Below are positions 23,818-36,535 of a DNA stretch of 64,000 bases, piece after piece. Position numbers and translations under genes: made by a program. The DNA is from Sophora flavescens. Lineage: Eukaryota; Streptophyta; Magnoliopsida; Fabales; Fabaceae. Each line of letters begins with the position of its first letter. Within the stretch, counting starts at the first letter, position 1. The notes under the pieces are model-generated. The model was not told the DNA's origin. It did not search any database and saw only the letters and a program-made list of their open reading frames with translations. Where the stretch lies: NCBI GenBank assembly GCA_030762895.1, contig JAUPTC010000016.1:2108001-2172000 (forward strand). The letters are read 5' to 3'.

Positions 23818-26800
23818 TGTAACACCCCGACTTTTCGTTGTTTTCTAATATCGGAAATTTATATAGATACGTTTATATTTTTATCCGAGACTTAGAAAAT
23901 TTATTTAATTAAACCGAAACCTTAGTTACACTCTACCTTACCATAAAGAGTTACGATAAAATTTTAGGTTGAAAAGTCAGGCAAAACTCGGTCTGTGAAT
24001 TTCACTGACAATATATTTATACTGTTCAGAAATTTTGAAATATTATATTTTATCCGGGTGATATCTTATTCAGGTAAGCGATGGAGCTGAATACGGGATT
24101 TCCAGGAGCCACTAATGGATAATACCAATGAGTCATGCAAGGTGAGTTACCCATGTGAATGCATTTATGATGCACATGGTAATGATGACTAAGTTAGGAG
24201 AATTTGCAGCTACATCCTTCAACTTTCTTATATTTGCTATTTGGTCCTAAACTAATTTTTCAAGTTGTCATCAACTTTGGGTCAAATTCTTGTCATCTAA
24301 GCCCACTAGGAGCTGCGGCCATAGAGCCCAAATCTTGGTTCTAGTGTTGTTTCCATGAAGCAAATTTTAGTCACTTAAGTTTCCTTGCCAAAGTTTAAGT
24401 CTTAAGCATTTTCAAGTGTAAATGCAAATGGACTTTGGTCTTTTCCTTCAAGCCCACACTTAGGCTGTTAAACTTGGATGAGTCAAGTGGCTTCTAGTTC
24501 ATTCTTGCACTATTCTCACACCTCATCAAAGTTCTAGTTTGTTCTTACTTTCTCCTTGAACAAGGAAGCTTAGTTTGTGAAGGAAGTTGGTTATTTCTTG
24601 CCCATTTACAAATTCCAAGAGGTGATTCATATTCTTAATCTTTTAGTTTTTGTTTCTTCAAACCATTTCTTGTTTTGAAGCTTATTCCATTTTGTTCATC
24701 TTAGTGTTCTTGAATTTGTAAATTCATATAAAATCATAGAAAACTCCAATGAGGTTGACATCAATTTCTATGTTCCTATTATCATCACTTCTATCATAAT
24801 CCAAGAGTATGTTGAAAACCAAAAATTTCCTCCCCTAATTTCACTTCAACGCCGAACCTAGGGAAAAAATGGGTGGAGGAGTTTTTGTTCAAATGTTAGA
24901 AATAATCATGTATTTCATCCTTCTAGCATGTATTCATGGTGAATCCAAGTTATTTTATCAAACAAAAATCTCTAGCTTCATGTACTCATTAAGGCCGAAT
25001 ATAGGTTTTTAGAAGTTTGGAAGTTTTTAATTCAAACTCTGTTGATTTATCATTAATCCATTGTCTTAAGTACTTAGGATCATTAATCCAATGACTTAAG
25101 CAATTTTAGAAATGTTAGCCACAAAACCTTGTTGAGGTCGTGACCTATCATTAGGGAATAGGTGATTTTATTTGATTGTTTGTACTTGGTTGATTGTGGT
25201 TGTTGAAGGTTAAGTGTGTCGGTTATACGTAAGTCGTGATACCGGAGTTTGATGTTCGAGAAAGGAAATCAGGAGATAAGTTCTTCAAGAGGTAAGGGGA
25301 GAATACTTGAGGAGTTTTTCCTATAATCATGTGTTATCTAGTTGATGTGTGTATTATTTATCTGTGGTATTTGTTTCAGTTGTGTTATTTTTATCTGTGA
25401 TGGTTTATTTGTATTTAAATTGTTTATCTGCGATTATATATTATGGTGTGGTGATGCATGATCTGCCTGGGAATATTATTATGATGTTGTTGTTGATTGT
25501 TGTTTGAGAAGCCTGACAGTGGTCAGTGCCCAATCTATTAATCAGATAAAAGCTTTAATAAGCTTTATAAATTATATTCAATGTTTATGAGAGAAATATT
25601 GGAATATAATATTGATGAAAAATTTTATTTGGGAAAATATGAAAAGTTGGAAAATATCATTATTTTAATGATTTATCGGTGTAAGAGTGAACTATGAGTC
25701 ACAATGAGGGTGAAACCGTGAAATTATTTTTGTACTGCTAATTTTTACGTAAGAAATTCCGTAATATTATAAAAATTTATTTTATGATATTAATTGTTGA
25801 GAATAATCTAATTACGATTTTAGAAAATTATTTAAGCAGAAAAATCTAAGTTTTGGTTTAAATGGCTTTAAAAATGATAATTGACAGCAATTTGGAAAAG
25901 TATCGACGGCAAGTGTTTTGAAACAGCAGTACGTATTTTAAGTAAGTTTAAACCTCAAGTGCCTTGTAACACCCCCCCTTGGGCACTACTACGTAACGTG
26001 CGAAATTAAAATTAAAAGGTAATTTGCTGGCGCTTTCGGAAAATAATTTATATAAGTACATAAGCGTCTGAAATTGGATATAAATTTTTTTGTCACGACT
26101 CCACACCTAAGCCTTAATCGACACACAAACTTACTATCATAGCTTGGCAAGCCTATTTAATTTAAAGGATATACTTAAATACAAGCTAGTAGTTTTACAA
26201 AAATTTCGAGAGAGTCTCCTCTGTAATTTGGACATCCCAGGTAAAATAATACCTGTTAAAATAATTACATTTTCATTCCAGAATTCCAGTTACACCAAAT
26301 TCAACCAGCCATCAATACATAAAAATAATAGTTATAGCCATAAGCTTTACAAGACCAAAAGATATAGCTTAGATTTTTATTCAAAAGATATGCTCTCCGA
26401 GCCACAGACATTCCATTTTAAAATAAAGGCTCTCTGAGCCAAACTCATACATACTATCAAAAATAATCTAAGTCCCAAACCCTAAGCTGGTCGTTCTAAA
26501 AGTTATTCCGCAAGTAATACCTCATCAAGCAACTAGATCTAAGTCTCTGAGTGACTTAGAAAGACTTCCCTGCACCATCTGTGTTAAAGTACCCAGGGTA
26601 CAATAGCGAACTAGAAGAATCCTGAAATGTGTGTAAGGGTGAGACGCCAATATATGGTTTTAACACAATAACTAAATGCGTGACACCACATAACACATAT
26701 ACATTTACCACACAAGCATTTATAAGCTAATAATTTATCAATGGGTTCAACACCCCAAACATCATCCATAAAATTATGCATGACACTTCTATTCATCATC

Positions 26801-29310
26801 TAAATTTTCGTCCTAATCTCATGAGATATCCCAACATAATATGAGTTGATCAGACTCCATAGCCACACTGGCTAACTTGGCCATCTGCCAATAGGTGCGC
26901 AACCTCTTCCCATCCACAAAGGCATACATAGCCAGGCACACAAGGCCAAACACATTGCTACCATCCACAATCAGCGGCCTACCTATTAGCAAGTAAGATG
27001 GGGTCTCCATGTCCTCCCTAGGTACATGAGAAAATGCACGTCGTAATTACCTTTCGCCGATGGTAATTGATGCATTATACCACAAACAGCAGGCACGTCT
27101 GCCAAATGCATGCAAAACACTTTTGTTTTGTTCTTTTCTTTGTGTTCAATCTTTCCTTTTGCCGAAGCTCAAAATGGCTTACGACTCACATAGTTTTAAA
27201 ACACTTTTAAAACTTTCATTACAACACAGGACCTTACTGTCCGAGTGCTCAATCACGACACCTCTCGACCGGTGCACCAGTCCTAGGTTCGTGTTACTAG
27301 AAAACATCTTCAATGTTTCAACACAGTATACCTCATGTATACAATATAGGCCCTCAAAGTCCAAATGACTGAGTCCATCACAACACAGAACATTCGTACC
27401 CCGACGTCTCGGTTACTAAGTCCAACTGTATTTTCAACATGGTTAAAATCAACTTTTGATTTTTAGAAATTCTTTTCCAAGGTAGAAATTCATTATAAAT
27501 TCCTTAAATAATAAAAACTTAGTTTTTCACAAAAGTGAGTCACTTGAGGTTTTAACTTCCTTAAAATATGTACTACCGTTTCAAAATACTTGCCTTCTAC
27601 GTTTTTCCAAATCTGTCATCACACTTTTCCAAATCTGTCATCATACTTTTCCAAATCTGTCATCAATTATCACTTTTAAAGCTTTTTAAGCCAAAACTTA
27701 GCTTTTTCCCACTGAAACAATTTTCTAAAATCATCATTAACTTATTTTCAACAATTAATTTCATAAAATAACTTTGTATAATATTACAAACTTTCTTACA
27801 TAAAAATTAGCAGTACAGAAACATTTTCACAATTTCGCTCTCATTGTGACTCAAGTTACTTTTACACTAATAAATCATCAAAAATAATAATATTCTCTTT
27901 ATTTTTCCAAAATAATATTTTCCACCACTATTATATTCCAACGTTTCCCATAAAACCTGGAATATAATTTACACGGCTTATTAAAACTTTTATCTGATTA
28001 ATCGGTTGTGCACTGACCACAGTCAGGCTTCTCAAACAACACTCACAAACAACATTTAACCACAGTTATCAGAAATATATCACCAGGCAGATCATGCATC
28101 AGAGCAATATAATATCCAACTACAGATAATCGAATAATTTAAAAACAGATCAAACACCGATACTCAGATAACAACACAACATAAACCACATAAATTATAC
28201 AGACTACACAACAAGCAAATGGTTATTGAGAAAAATCCATCTGGCAAGCCCCCCTTACCTTTGAAGACAAGTAAAGGATCCTCGTCCTAATGCTCACGAT
28301 AGCTCATATCTACTCCATCAAGCAAGCATAGCCATGTCAAACGTCCTAGAGAGGAAATCCAACAACGCGCACAACCAGAAATCAAGAAATCAATTACACA
28401 TGATCAAACACACCTTCTAACTTTATCTAAACACTTAATCTAATTACCAAACAAGGTTATTTTTAAAGAAAATCATGTTTGAAGCTCATGCTTCCCAATA
28501 CCCTTTAAGGAAACTTTGTTTTGATTAAAAGATCATGAAAAAGAACTTTGGAAATCATCCATTAAGAGTCCTAATTGCACTAAATCATAATTAATTTCAA
28601 AAAAACATACCCAAATTCAAATAAAATCAAATTGGGGTTTTAGGGCTCCTTTTTACAATTTAAGGAAAACTCATTTTAATTAAAGAATAATGAAATTGGT
28701 TTAGGGAAACACAAATTCACAGTCTCCTTAAATTTCAAGATTAAAATCTGAAATCAAAGGGTTAGGGTTACGGTTTGAAAAATCCATTAGGGGTTTTGAA
28801 TCTGAGACACAAGAGAGGGTTTTGACTCACCCAAACTTGAAGGCAGAGGACGCAGTGACAACCATGGGTATGGCGGCGGTGACGCACAACTCCGGCGAAG
28901 TGGCAGTGGCGGTGGAACACTCCCCTACAACAACCATGACCCATAAAGTGAAGCTAAGCTTCATAGAAAGTAAGAAGAAAGCTTAAAACAACTCACATAG
29001 TGAAAACCACCATGGAGGCGGCGGTGCGCAGTGCTTACCGTGGTGGAGCGACGATCGCGCGGCAGCAACCCGTGCAGGCGGTGGCGCCATCACATCTCCT
29101 CCTCCCTACGTTGAGCGGCGGCCGGCGAGCTTCCTGGTGGGGTGGGCGGCGCTGCTATGGTAAGAGGAAGGAGGAAGATGAAGTTAAGGTGGATGGAAGA
29201 AGAAGAAAAGAAAAAGAAGAAAGAACGAAAGAATAAGAAGCAAAGAAGAAAAAAGAGAGTGAGGGGCGTCGAGTGTGACATCCTAAAATTCTAACATAAT
29301 TAATTTGAAA

Positions 29311-29311
29311 A

Positions 29312-29365
<54 letters not shown>
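29311..29365. repeat. (AAAT)n/(AAT)n microsatellite in E 5' LTR
   Basis: Several AAAT units pass into about a dozen AAT units. The 3' LTR copy at 35180-35233 differs slightly in length. Confidence 0.9.
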
Positions 29366-30331
29366 TTAAGTTATTAAAAAGTGTAATGCAAATAAAATAT
29401 AAATGGGAGATTTAGTGTAAAGAAGTAATGGTATAATGATTTGTTGAAATTTATATTATATTATATTATATATATATATATATATATATATTATAGAGAG
29501 TGTAAAAAAAGGAAGAAAAAAAAAAGCAGGTACTTGGGCGTTAAGCCCAAGCAACCAATTAACTTTAAAAACAAAAAACGCCTCGGGCTTCCATATATAA
29601 ATATATATATACCTTCTAAGTGACTGCGCTAGTGGGGGATAATCTTTGTTGGCCTCTTTGGGGGCGCACGAAAAGGGTTAGAAACAAAAAGAAAGGAGCG
29701 CCGCGGGGGAGTTTTTTTTAGCGTTTTCGTCGGTTCTTGTTCACCTTGCTAGTGCAATCGTAACAACATAGATCCAAGAACGCCACCAAATGGGAGAAGA
29801 ATTTTTAGGGAAGTACAAATCCTTATCGTACGTAATTTTTAGAGCACATTGGAGGTCTGCAAAAGGTGAGTAAAAATACTTTTTCTCACACTTTCATGGT
29901 ACAATTGATTTGAAGCTTTGTTATATAGATTTGTTTAATTACAAAAATTAAGATTTTAGAGTGCATGATTTTTATTTGGAATTTTGAAATATTTTCAAGT
30001 CACCTGATGAATTGGTTTAGTGAGTGTAATTTTCTTGTTATTCTATTAATGTTTGATGCAATAAAATGATAATGATAAAGAAAATAAATAGCTAAATAGA
30101 TGCCCAAATTTCGTACCGTGCGTAACCTTGTAGCAGTGGCATAACATTATTTATGTTTGATATTAGATGATTTCTATTGATACATATATGCCATGCCCCT
30201 GTGAGTGAATACATGTACTATAACAAGCATAAATTATATTAAGGACTTATATGTTATGGTTGTGTTTGTATTTTAAATCCTGTTATAGTGTCTATGTAAT
30301 TGCTGTATGGAGTTTGAGGAAATATTTGGTA

Positions 30332-30648
30332 GTCATCTGGGATGACATTTGACAGTCATCTGGGATGACATGTTGCATGGTACATATGAGTTGGTCATCA
30401 CCTTCCGGGAAGGGGTGACGGTTTTACATTCTATTCCGGGAATAGGATGAGAGATATCACCATCTGGGATGGGATATCAATTTATTGAAAATATTCACAT
30501 CTGGGATGGAATATTAGATACCTCCATCTGGGATGGGGAAGGCGATGGGACGCCATTGCATGGATATGAGCTCATAGACCTTAGTGGATCTGGGATTCAC
30601 ACCGGTTACGGGAACCAAAGAGTCAAGTTAAGTGATTATGGGAATCAC
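30332..30648 (+). repeat. Array of short hairpins with a common YGGG core (E 5' LTR)
   Basis: About ten inverted repeats with different stems share a C-TGG-G or C-CGG-G centre. Examples: GTCATC-TGG-GATGAC at 30332-30346 and 30355-30369; CCTTC-CGG-GAAGG at 30401-30413; CTATTC-CGG-GAATAG at 30431-30445; GATATC..CATC/GATG..GATATC at 30453-30478; AATATTC..CATC/GATG..GAATATT at 30490-30515; CCATC-TGG-GATGG at 30523-30535; GTGGATC-TGG-GATTCAC at 30584-30600. Degraded ones lie at 30604-30616 and 30632-30648. No open frame explains it. Function is unknown. Confidence 0.88.
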
Positions 30649-31335
30649 CGAGTCATGTTCGTGGAGTTGCATTGTGTAGAGTTTGCATGGTGAATGTGAT
30701 TAAATGCAATGTGATGTGACCGTTGCTGAGTTTATGAGTTTGTGCTTTAAATGCTTGACATTAATTTTATATATATGTATATATAATTATTATTTTGGAG
30801 GTTTATTATATTCAATATTTTAAAAATTAGCGGGTACCATGAATGTTTTTCCGGTTACCGCACCGGCTGAGAACAACACTATTTGAGAAAATATTTTTAG
30901 AACTTGATTTTTATTCACTGGGATTATATCTCATTAAAAGTGTTGTTTTCAGAACACGAGGACGATATCACTGAAGCTGAAGAGGATTGAAGACTTAGCG
31001 AATTCACTTATTTATTATCTAGCTTTGTTAGTATTTTATTTTGAATAAGGAGCCGTTTGTGGCTAGACATATTTATTTTATTTTATTTTATTTTTATTTA
31101 TCGTTGGGTTATTAGTAGACGCCCGGTTTTGAGGCTTGGGGTTTTTTATTTAGACGTATGGATTTATTATTTATTACTTTGATACGTTATTACTATTCTA
31201 TTTAATATGAGACATTTTCCAGACTTATATATAATTGATAAAATTCTTATGAATAACATATTTTAATTAAATGTATTAAAGGATTTTTATACAATTTGTT
31301 TTGGGTTACTAATGTAACGAAGGGCGTTACATTTA

Positions 31336-31347
31336 TGGTATCAGAGC
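31336..31347 (+). other. Element E primer-binding site
   Basis: TGGTATCAGAGC, four bases after the 5' LTR, matches initiator Met tRNA. Confidence 0.9.
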
Positions 31348-31499
31348 AGTTCGATTCTAAATCGGACTGTGGTAATGGGACTTTTTCAAAAACAAAACTT
31401 GGGCGCATAGGATGCTTGTTAGAGTTATAAATCCTGCATGCTATTCTTTGTGATGTTGGACCTGATCAACCCAGTATTTCATTGGTAGTGAGCAGATTT

Positions 31500-31735
31500 A
31501 TGGCGACTAATAGGTGAGGGACGAATGTTGCACTTGCAGCAGCTTTGTATTGTATGGCCAAAGCTATGCAAGGGCAGACGGAGAACGCCGTCAACTGAAG
31601 GGGAATGGAGGCCAGTCATTAATGAAGTGGTGGCAACCTAGGACCCTTAACACATGGGGCTTTTTGAATTCAAGAAGAACAATCCGTCATCATTCTGAGG
31701 CAGCTTAGATCCGAAGGAGGCTGAATTTCTTCTAC
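31500..31735 (+). pseudogene. gag: Gag N-terminal fragment of element E
   Basis: Short phrases in shifting frames resemble the gag start of Tekay elements, including an Ala-rich NVALAAALYCMAKAMQGQTE and, near 31670-31725, FKKNNPSSF and GSLDPKEAEFLL around a TGA stop. The rest of gag, including any zinc knuckle, is absent. Sequence then jumps through an A-run to the protease, indicating a large internal deletion. Confidence 0.7.
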
Positions 31736-31757
31736 TCGTTAAAAAAAAATTATTATA

Positions 31758-33506
31758 TTGTCTGATTCAGGAGCAACGCATCCCTTGATACATCCTTTAT
31801 GTGTGAAAATTTGGAGATGCCAATCTTTCATTTGTCCTTTGGTTCATAGGTTTCTACTCCTATAGGGATATTCTTATTCTTCCATTGGTTGTTTAAATTG
31901 TTCCTTTGTGCATCAAGACACTCCTTATGACATCAAACTTATTGTTATCTATGTACAGTATGTTATTCTTGGTATCGACTTATTGGCATCTAGACTCATT
32001 GCCATAAGTATTCTGACAAAAATATCCTTATCTCTTCACACCCAATGTCTTTTGATTTTCGGTGTCGACCCGTATTTTATTCGTCGTTTCTTGTGATAAG
32101 TGTTTGGTTTAGAGAGCTCAAGGATATGTACTCTTATTCTCTTTAAGATAGAGGCTGACAGTGATGTGACGGCTATACCTGTGGTGTGTGAGTTCCAGGA
32201 TGTTTTCCCTAAGGATGTTACTAGTTTGCCTCCGAATAGAGAAGTTGAGTTTAACATAGATCTAGTGCCAAGGAGTGGACCAGTATCGGTAGCGCCTTAT
32301 AGAATGGCACCTTTAGAGTTGAGCGAGCTTAAGAAACAGTTAGAGGAGATGCTAGGGAAGGGGTTTATTAGGCCTAGTGTGTCACTTTGGGGAGAACATG
32401 TCCTACTGGTGAAAAATTAGGATGGGAGCATGAGGCTATGTGTTGACTATAGGTAGTTGAACAAAGTGACCATCAAGAATAAATACCCTTTGCCTAGGAT
32501 AGAGGATCTCTTAGATTAGTTAAGGGGAGCGTCAGTGTTTTCCAAAATAGATCTAAGATCGGGATACCATCAAGATTAGAGTTAGAAGCGACGACATTCC
32601 TAAGATAGCCTTCAGGACAAGGTATGGGCACTATGAGTATGTAGTGATACCCTTTGGTGTGACCAACGCCCTAGTCGTTTCATGGACTACATAAATCGGA
32701 TCTTTAGGACCTTCTTGGACAGGTTTGTGGTGGTGTTCATAGATGATATTTTAATATACTCTAGGACACCAGAAGAACATGGAAAACACTTAAGGTTGGT
32801 GTTGCAGATCTTGGGGGACGAGCGTCTTTATGCCAAACCGGAGAAGTGTGAGTTTTGGCTAGAAGAGGTAAAGTTTTTAGGATACACAATCTCAAAGGAT
32901 GGTGTAGCGGTTGATTCCTCTAAAGTTGATGCGGTGTTGGGATGGGAACAACCTAAGACAGTAACCGAAGTGAGAAGTTTCTTAGGCTTAGCTGGCTACT
33001 ATAGGAAGTTCATAGAGGGGTTCTCTAGACTAGCCTTACCTTTGACCCAGTTGAGTAGAAAAGGGAAACCTTTTGTGTGGGACCAGGAGTGTGAGGACGG
33101 GTTCCAAGAGCTTAAGAGGAGATTGGTGTCGTCACCAGTCTTAACTATACCGGATCCCTTAGTGAGTTTTGTGGCGTACTGCGACGCATCCAAGAATGGC
33201 TTGGGATGTGTCTTCATGCTGGAGGGCAAGGTGGTAGCATATGCCTTTAGGCAGCTTAGGCCACATGAGGGGAATTACCCTACCTATGACCTAGAGCTAG
33301 CAGCTGTGGTTTTTGCCCTTAAGATTTGGAGGCATTACCTTTATGGGGCAACGTTTGAAGTTTTTAGTGACCATAAAAGCCTTAAATATCTATTCGACCA
33401 AGAGGAGTTGAGCATGAGGCAACGAAGGTGGATGGAGTTCCTTAAGGACTATGACTTCGAGTTGAAGTACCATCCGGAAAAGCCAATGTGGTGGCAGATG
33501 CTTTGA
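31758..33506 (+). pseudogene. pol: Protease, reverse transcriptase and RNase H of element E, broken
   Basis: The protease begins with LSDSGATHPLIHPLCVK, keeping the DSGA active-site motif, and is otherwise decayed. The reverse transcriptase region starts near 32170 (CEFQDVFPKDVTSLPPNREV) and shows FIDDILIYS, the polymerase active site, at about 32736. RNase H follows with VAYCDASKNGLGCVF and DLELAAVVFALKIW. Lesions: TAG stops at about 32418, 32453 and 32518, a 1-nt insertion near 32572, a 1-nt deletion near 32676, and a 1-nt deletion near 33484 that ends the frame at 33506. It is clearly Ty3-type by domain order and sequence. No full product is possible. Confidence 0.92.
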
Positions 33507-33585
33507 GTAGGAAGTCCCTACACGTGTCAAGCTTGATGGTGCAAGAGCTGAACCTTATGGAGAAGTTTAGGGACATGAATCGGAG

Positions 33586-34494
33586 GTGTTGGATGTGTCC
33601 TTAAATGTCTTAAGTTTGAAGCTGAATAGGTTGGAAATTAATAGTGACCTTAGAGATGAGGTTAGGCGGGAACAACTTCTAGACCAAGAGTTGCAGTCTC
33701 CGTTGGGACAAGAGGGTTATGAGTTGTCTGTTGATGGGCTAGTGAAGTTTAAGAATAGGATCGTTGTTCCTAAGGAGGGGAGCCTTAGAGAGAAGATATT
33801 AGAGGAAGCTCGTAAGGGAAAGTTTACCATACGTCCTGGGATAAATAAGAGGTACCAAGACCTTAAGAGGATGTATTGGTGGCCAGGAATGAAAAAGGAT
33901 GTGGTTAGCTTCGTAGCTAGGTGTTTAGTGTGCCAAAAGGTTAAGATAGAACATCAGAAGCCTTCGGGGTTGTTGCAGTCCTTGGAGATTCCAGAATGGA
34001 AGTGGGAGAGAATTTCTATTGACTTTGTGATGGGGTTACCTAAGATGCGTTTGGGCTTAGACGCCATTTGGGTGATAGTGGATAGGTTGACCAAGTCTGC
34101 CCACTTTTTGCCAATTAAGGCAACCTATAGCTTAGACAAGTTGGCATACCTCTGTATCAAGGAAATAGTCAAGCTTCATGGGATACCCACATCTATAGTG
34201 TCAGATAGAGACCCGAGGTTTACCTCTTGATTTTGGAGCGCTTTTCAGCAAGACTTTGGGACTAAGTTGAACCTTAGCATGGCCTATCATCCCCAAACGG
34301 ATGGTCACATCGAGCGGACCATTCAGACCATTGAGGACATGCTTAGAGCGTATGTCTTGGATGAAGGAGGGAGTTGGGATAGGTTCCTACCTCTCATTGA
34401 GTTTGCGTATAACAATAGTTATCACGCTAGTATAGGCACGACACCCTATGAGGCCCTATATGGGAGGAAGTGTAGGTCCCCTTTATGTTGGTGA
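33586..34494 (+). pseudogene. pol: Integrase of element E, broken
   Basis: A zinc-binding region precedes the catalytic core. YWWPGMKKDV and CLVCQKVK keep the two Cys, but both positions where His is normal read Arg (ARKGK and IRPG). The core shows SIDFVMGLP, SDRDPRF and HPQTDGHIERTIQ, consistent with D, D and E. An in-frame TGA lies at 34228-34230 just after DPRFTS. The frame ends at 34494 after GRKCRSPLCW, where about ten bases seem lost. Confidence 0.9.
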
Positions 34495-35056
34495 GAAGAC
34501 CTTGATAGGACCTGAATTGGTCCAGGAAATCTCCAAGAGAATCAAAATGATTGGGGAGAGGATGCGCACGGCATAAAGTAGACAAAAGAACTATGCCGAC
34601 AAAAGAAAGAAGCCTTTAGAATTTCAGGAAGAGGAACATGTATTCTTGAGAGTCACTCCTAAGACTAGGGTTGGGAGGTCAATGAAAGTCAAAAAGCTCA
34701 ACCCTCGTTTCATGGGACCTTTCCAAATCCTTAAAGGAGTCGGGCCTGTTACTTACCAATTGGCTCTTCCGCCACAGTTGGCAAACCTTCATGATGTTTT
34801 CCATATGTCACAACTCAGAAAATATGTGCCCGATGAATCTCATGTGATAGCTCCTGAGTCAATACAATTGAAGAATAACTTGATCTTTAAGCCCAGGCCT
34901 ATTCAGATCATTGACAAGAGCACAAAAACTCCGAGGAACAAGATGATCCCATTGGTGAAAGTGATTTGGGAAGGGATGACTCCAGAGGAAGCTACCTTGG
35001 AACTTGAGGAAGATGTTAGACAACATCATCCAGATCTTCTCGGCACAGGTACATAA
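34495..35056 (+). pseudogene. pol: C-terminal integrase tail with chromodomain-like end (element E)
   Basis: A short stretch with an in-frame TAA at about 34574 leads into an open frame ending at 35056. LNPRFMGPFQILKGVGPVTY and LHDVFHMSQLRKYVPD are the usual GPF/Y-like region after the integrase core. The last part (MIPLVKVIWEGMTPEEATLE) matches the chromodomain-like tail of Tekay/Del chromoviruses, which is thought to guide integration to heterochromatin. Confidence 0.85.
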
Positions 35057-35126
35057 CTTAGTATTACATTATCGTTAATGTTGTGTAGTTTGGGTGAAAC
35101 GTGAGAATTTCGGGGACAAAATTCAT

Positions 35127-35142
35127 TAAGGAGGGGAGAAAA
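35127..35142 (+). other. Element E polypurine tract
   Basis: AAGGAGGGGAGAAAA lies directly before the 3' LTR, the expected primer for plus-strand synthesis. Confidence 0.88.
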
Positions 35143-35190
35143 TGTGACATCCTAAAATTCTAACATAATTAATTTGAAAATAAATAAATA

Positions 35191-35233
<43 letters not shown>

Positions 35234-35334
35234 TTAAGTTATTAAAAAGTGTAATGCAAATAAAATATAAATGGGAGATTTAGTGTAAAGAAGTAATGGT
35301 ATAATGATTTGTTGAAATTTATATTATATTATAT

Positions 35335-35339
<5 letters not shown>

Positions 35340-35381
<42 letters not shown>
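35340..35381. repeat. (TA)n microsatellite in E 3' LTR
   Basis: About twenty TA units, versus about twelve in the 5' LTR copy at 29466-29491. Confidence 0.92.
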
Positions 35382-35383
<2 letters not shown>

Positions 35384-36218
35384 AGTGTAAAAAAAGGAAG
35401 AAAAAAAAAAGGTGTACTTGGGCGTTAAGCCCAAGCAACCAATTAACTTTAAAAACAAAAAACGCCTCAGGCTTCCATATATAAATATATATATACCTTC
35501 TAAGTGACTGCGCTAGTGGGGGGATAATGTTTGTTGGCCTGCTGCGGGGACGCACGAAAGGGTTAGAAACAAAAAGAAAGGAGCGCCGCGCGGGGGAGTT
35601 TTTTTTAGCGTTTTCGTCGGTTCTTGTTCACCTTGCTAGTGCAATCGTAACAACATAGATCCAAGAACGCCACCAAATGGGAGAAGAATTTTTAGGGAAG
35701 TACAAATCCTTATCGTACGTAATTTTTAGAGCACATTGGAGGTCTGCAAAAGGTGAGTAAAAATACTTTTTCTCACACTTTCATGGTACAATTGATTTGA
35801 AGCTTTGTTATATAGATTTGTTTAATTACAAAAATTAAGATTTTAGAGTGCATGATTTTTATTTGGAATTTTGAAATATTTTCAAGTCACCTGATGAATT
35901 GGTTTAGTGAGTGTAATTTTCTTGTTATTCTATTAATGTTTGATGCAATAAAATGATAATGATAAAGAAAATAAATAGCTAAATAGATGCCCAAATTTCG
36001 TACCGTGCGTAACCTTGTAGCAGTGGCATAACATTATTTATGTTTGATATTAGATGATTTCTATTGATACATATATGCCATGCCCCTGTGAGTGAATACA
36101 TGTACTATAACAAGCATAAATTATATTAAGGACTTATATGTTATGGTTGTGTTTGTATTTTAAATCCTGTTATAGTGTCTATGTAATTGCTGTATGGAGT
36201 TTGAGGAAATATTTGGTA

Positions 36219-36535
36219 GTCATCTGGGATGACATTTGACAGTCATCTGGGATGACATGTTGCATGGTACATATGAGTTGGTCATCACCTTCCGGGAAGG
36301 GGTGACGGTTGTACATTCTATTCCGGGAATAGGATGAGAGATATCACCATCTGGGATGGGATATCAATTTATTGAAAATATTCACATCTGGGATGGAATA
36401 TTAGATACCTCCATCTGGGATGGGGAAGGCAGTGGGACGCCATTGCATGGATATGAGCTCATAGACCTTAGTGGATCTGGGATTCACACCGGTTCTGGGA
36501 ACCAAAGAGTCAAGTTAAGTGATTCTGGGAATCAC
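36219..36535 (+). repeat. Hairpin array, second copy (E 3' LTR)
   Basis: Same array as in the 5' LTR but more regular: GGTTC-TGG-GAACC at 36491-36503 and GTGATTC-TGG-GAATCAC at 36519-36535 are perfect here and damaged in the 5' copy. Confidence 0.88.

Larger units (their letters stand above)
29274..31331 (+). repeat. Element E 5' LTR, 2058 bp
   Basis: It starts TGTGACATCC and ends AAGGGCGTTACA. It contains AAAT and AAT microsatellites (29311-29365), a TA run (29466-29491), and the hairpin array at 30332-30648. About 700 bp between 29710 and 30420 appears identical to the 3' copy. Confidence 0.93.

Noticed and set aside
23535..23825. Overlapping open frames on both strands in a GC-rich patch
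   Set aside because: Ser/Arg/Pro-rich low-complexity products typical of GC-rich chance frames; no domain.
26144..26437. 97-codon frame repeated at 41627-41920, and several others repeated at +15483
   Set aside because: They are paired positions in the two LTRs of element D, not conserved genes.
29000..29281. Open frames on both strands around 29000-29281, and 49266-49487
   Set aside because: Lys/Glu- or Phe/Ser-rich products of a purine-rich LTR patch present in both D LTRs.
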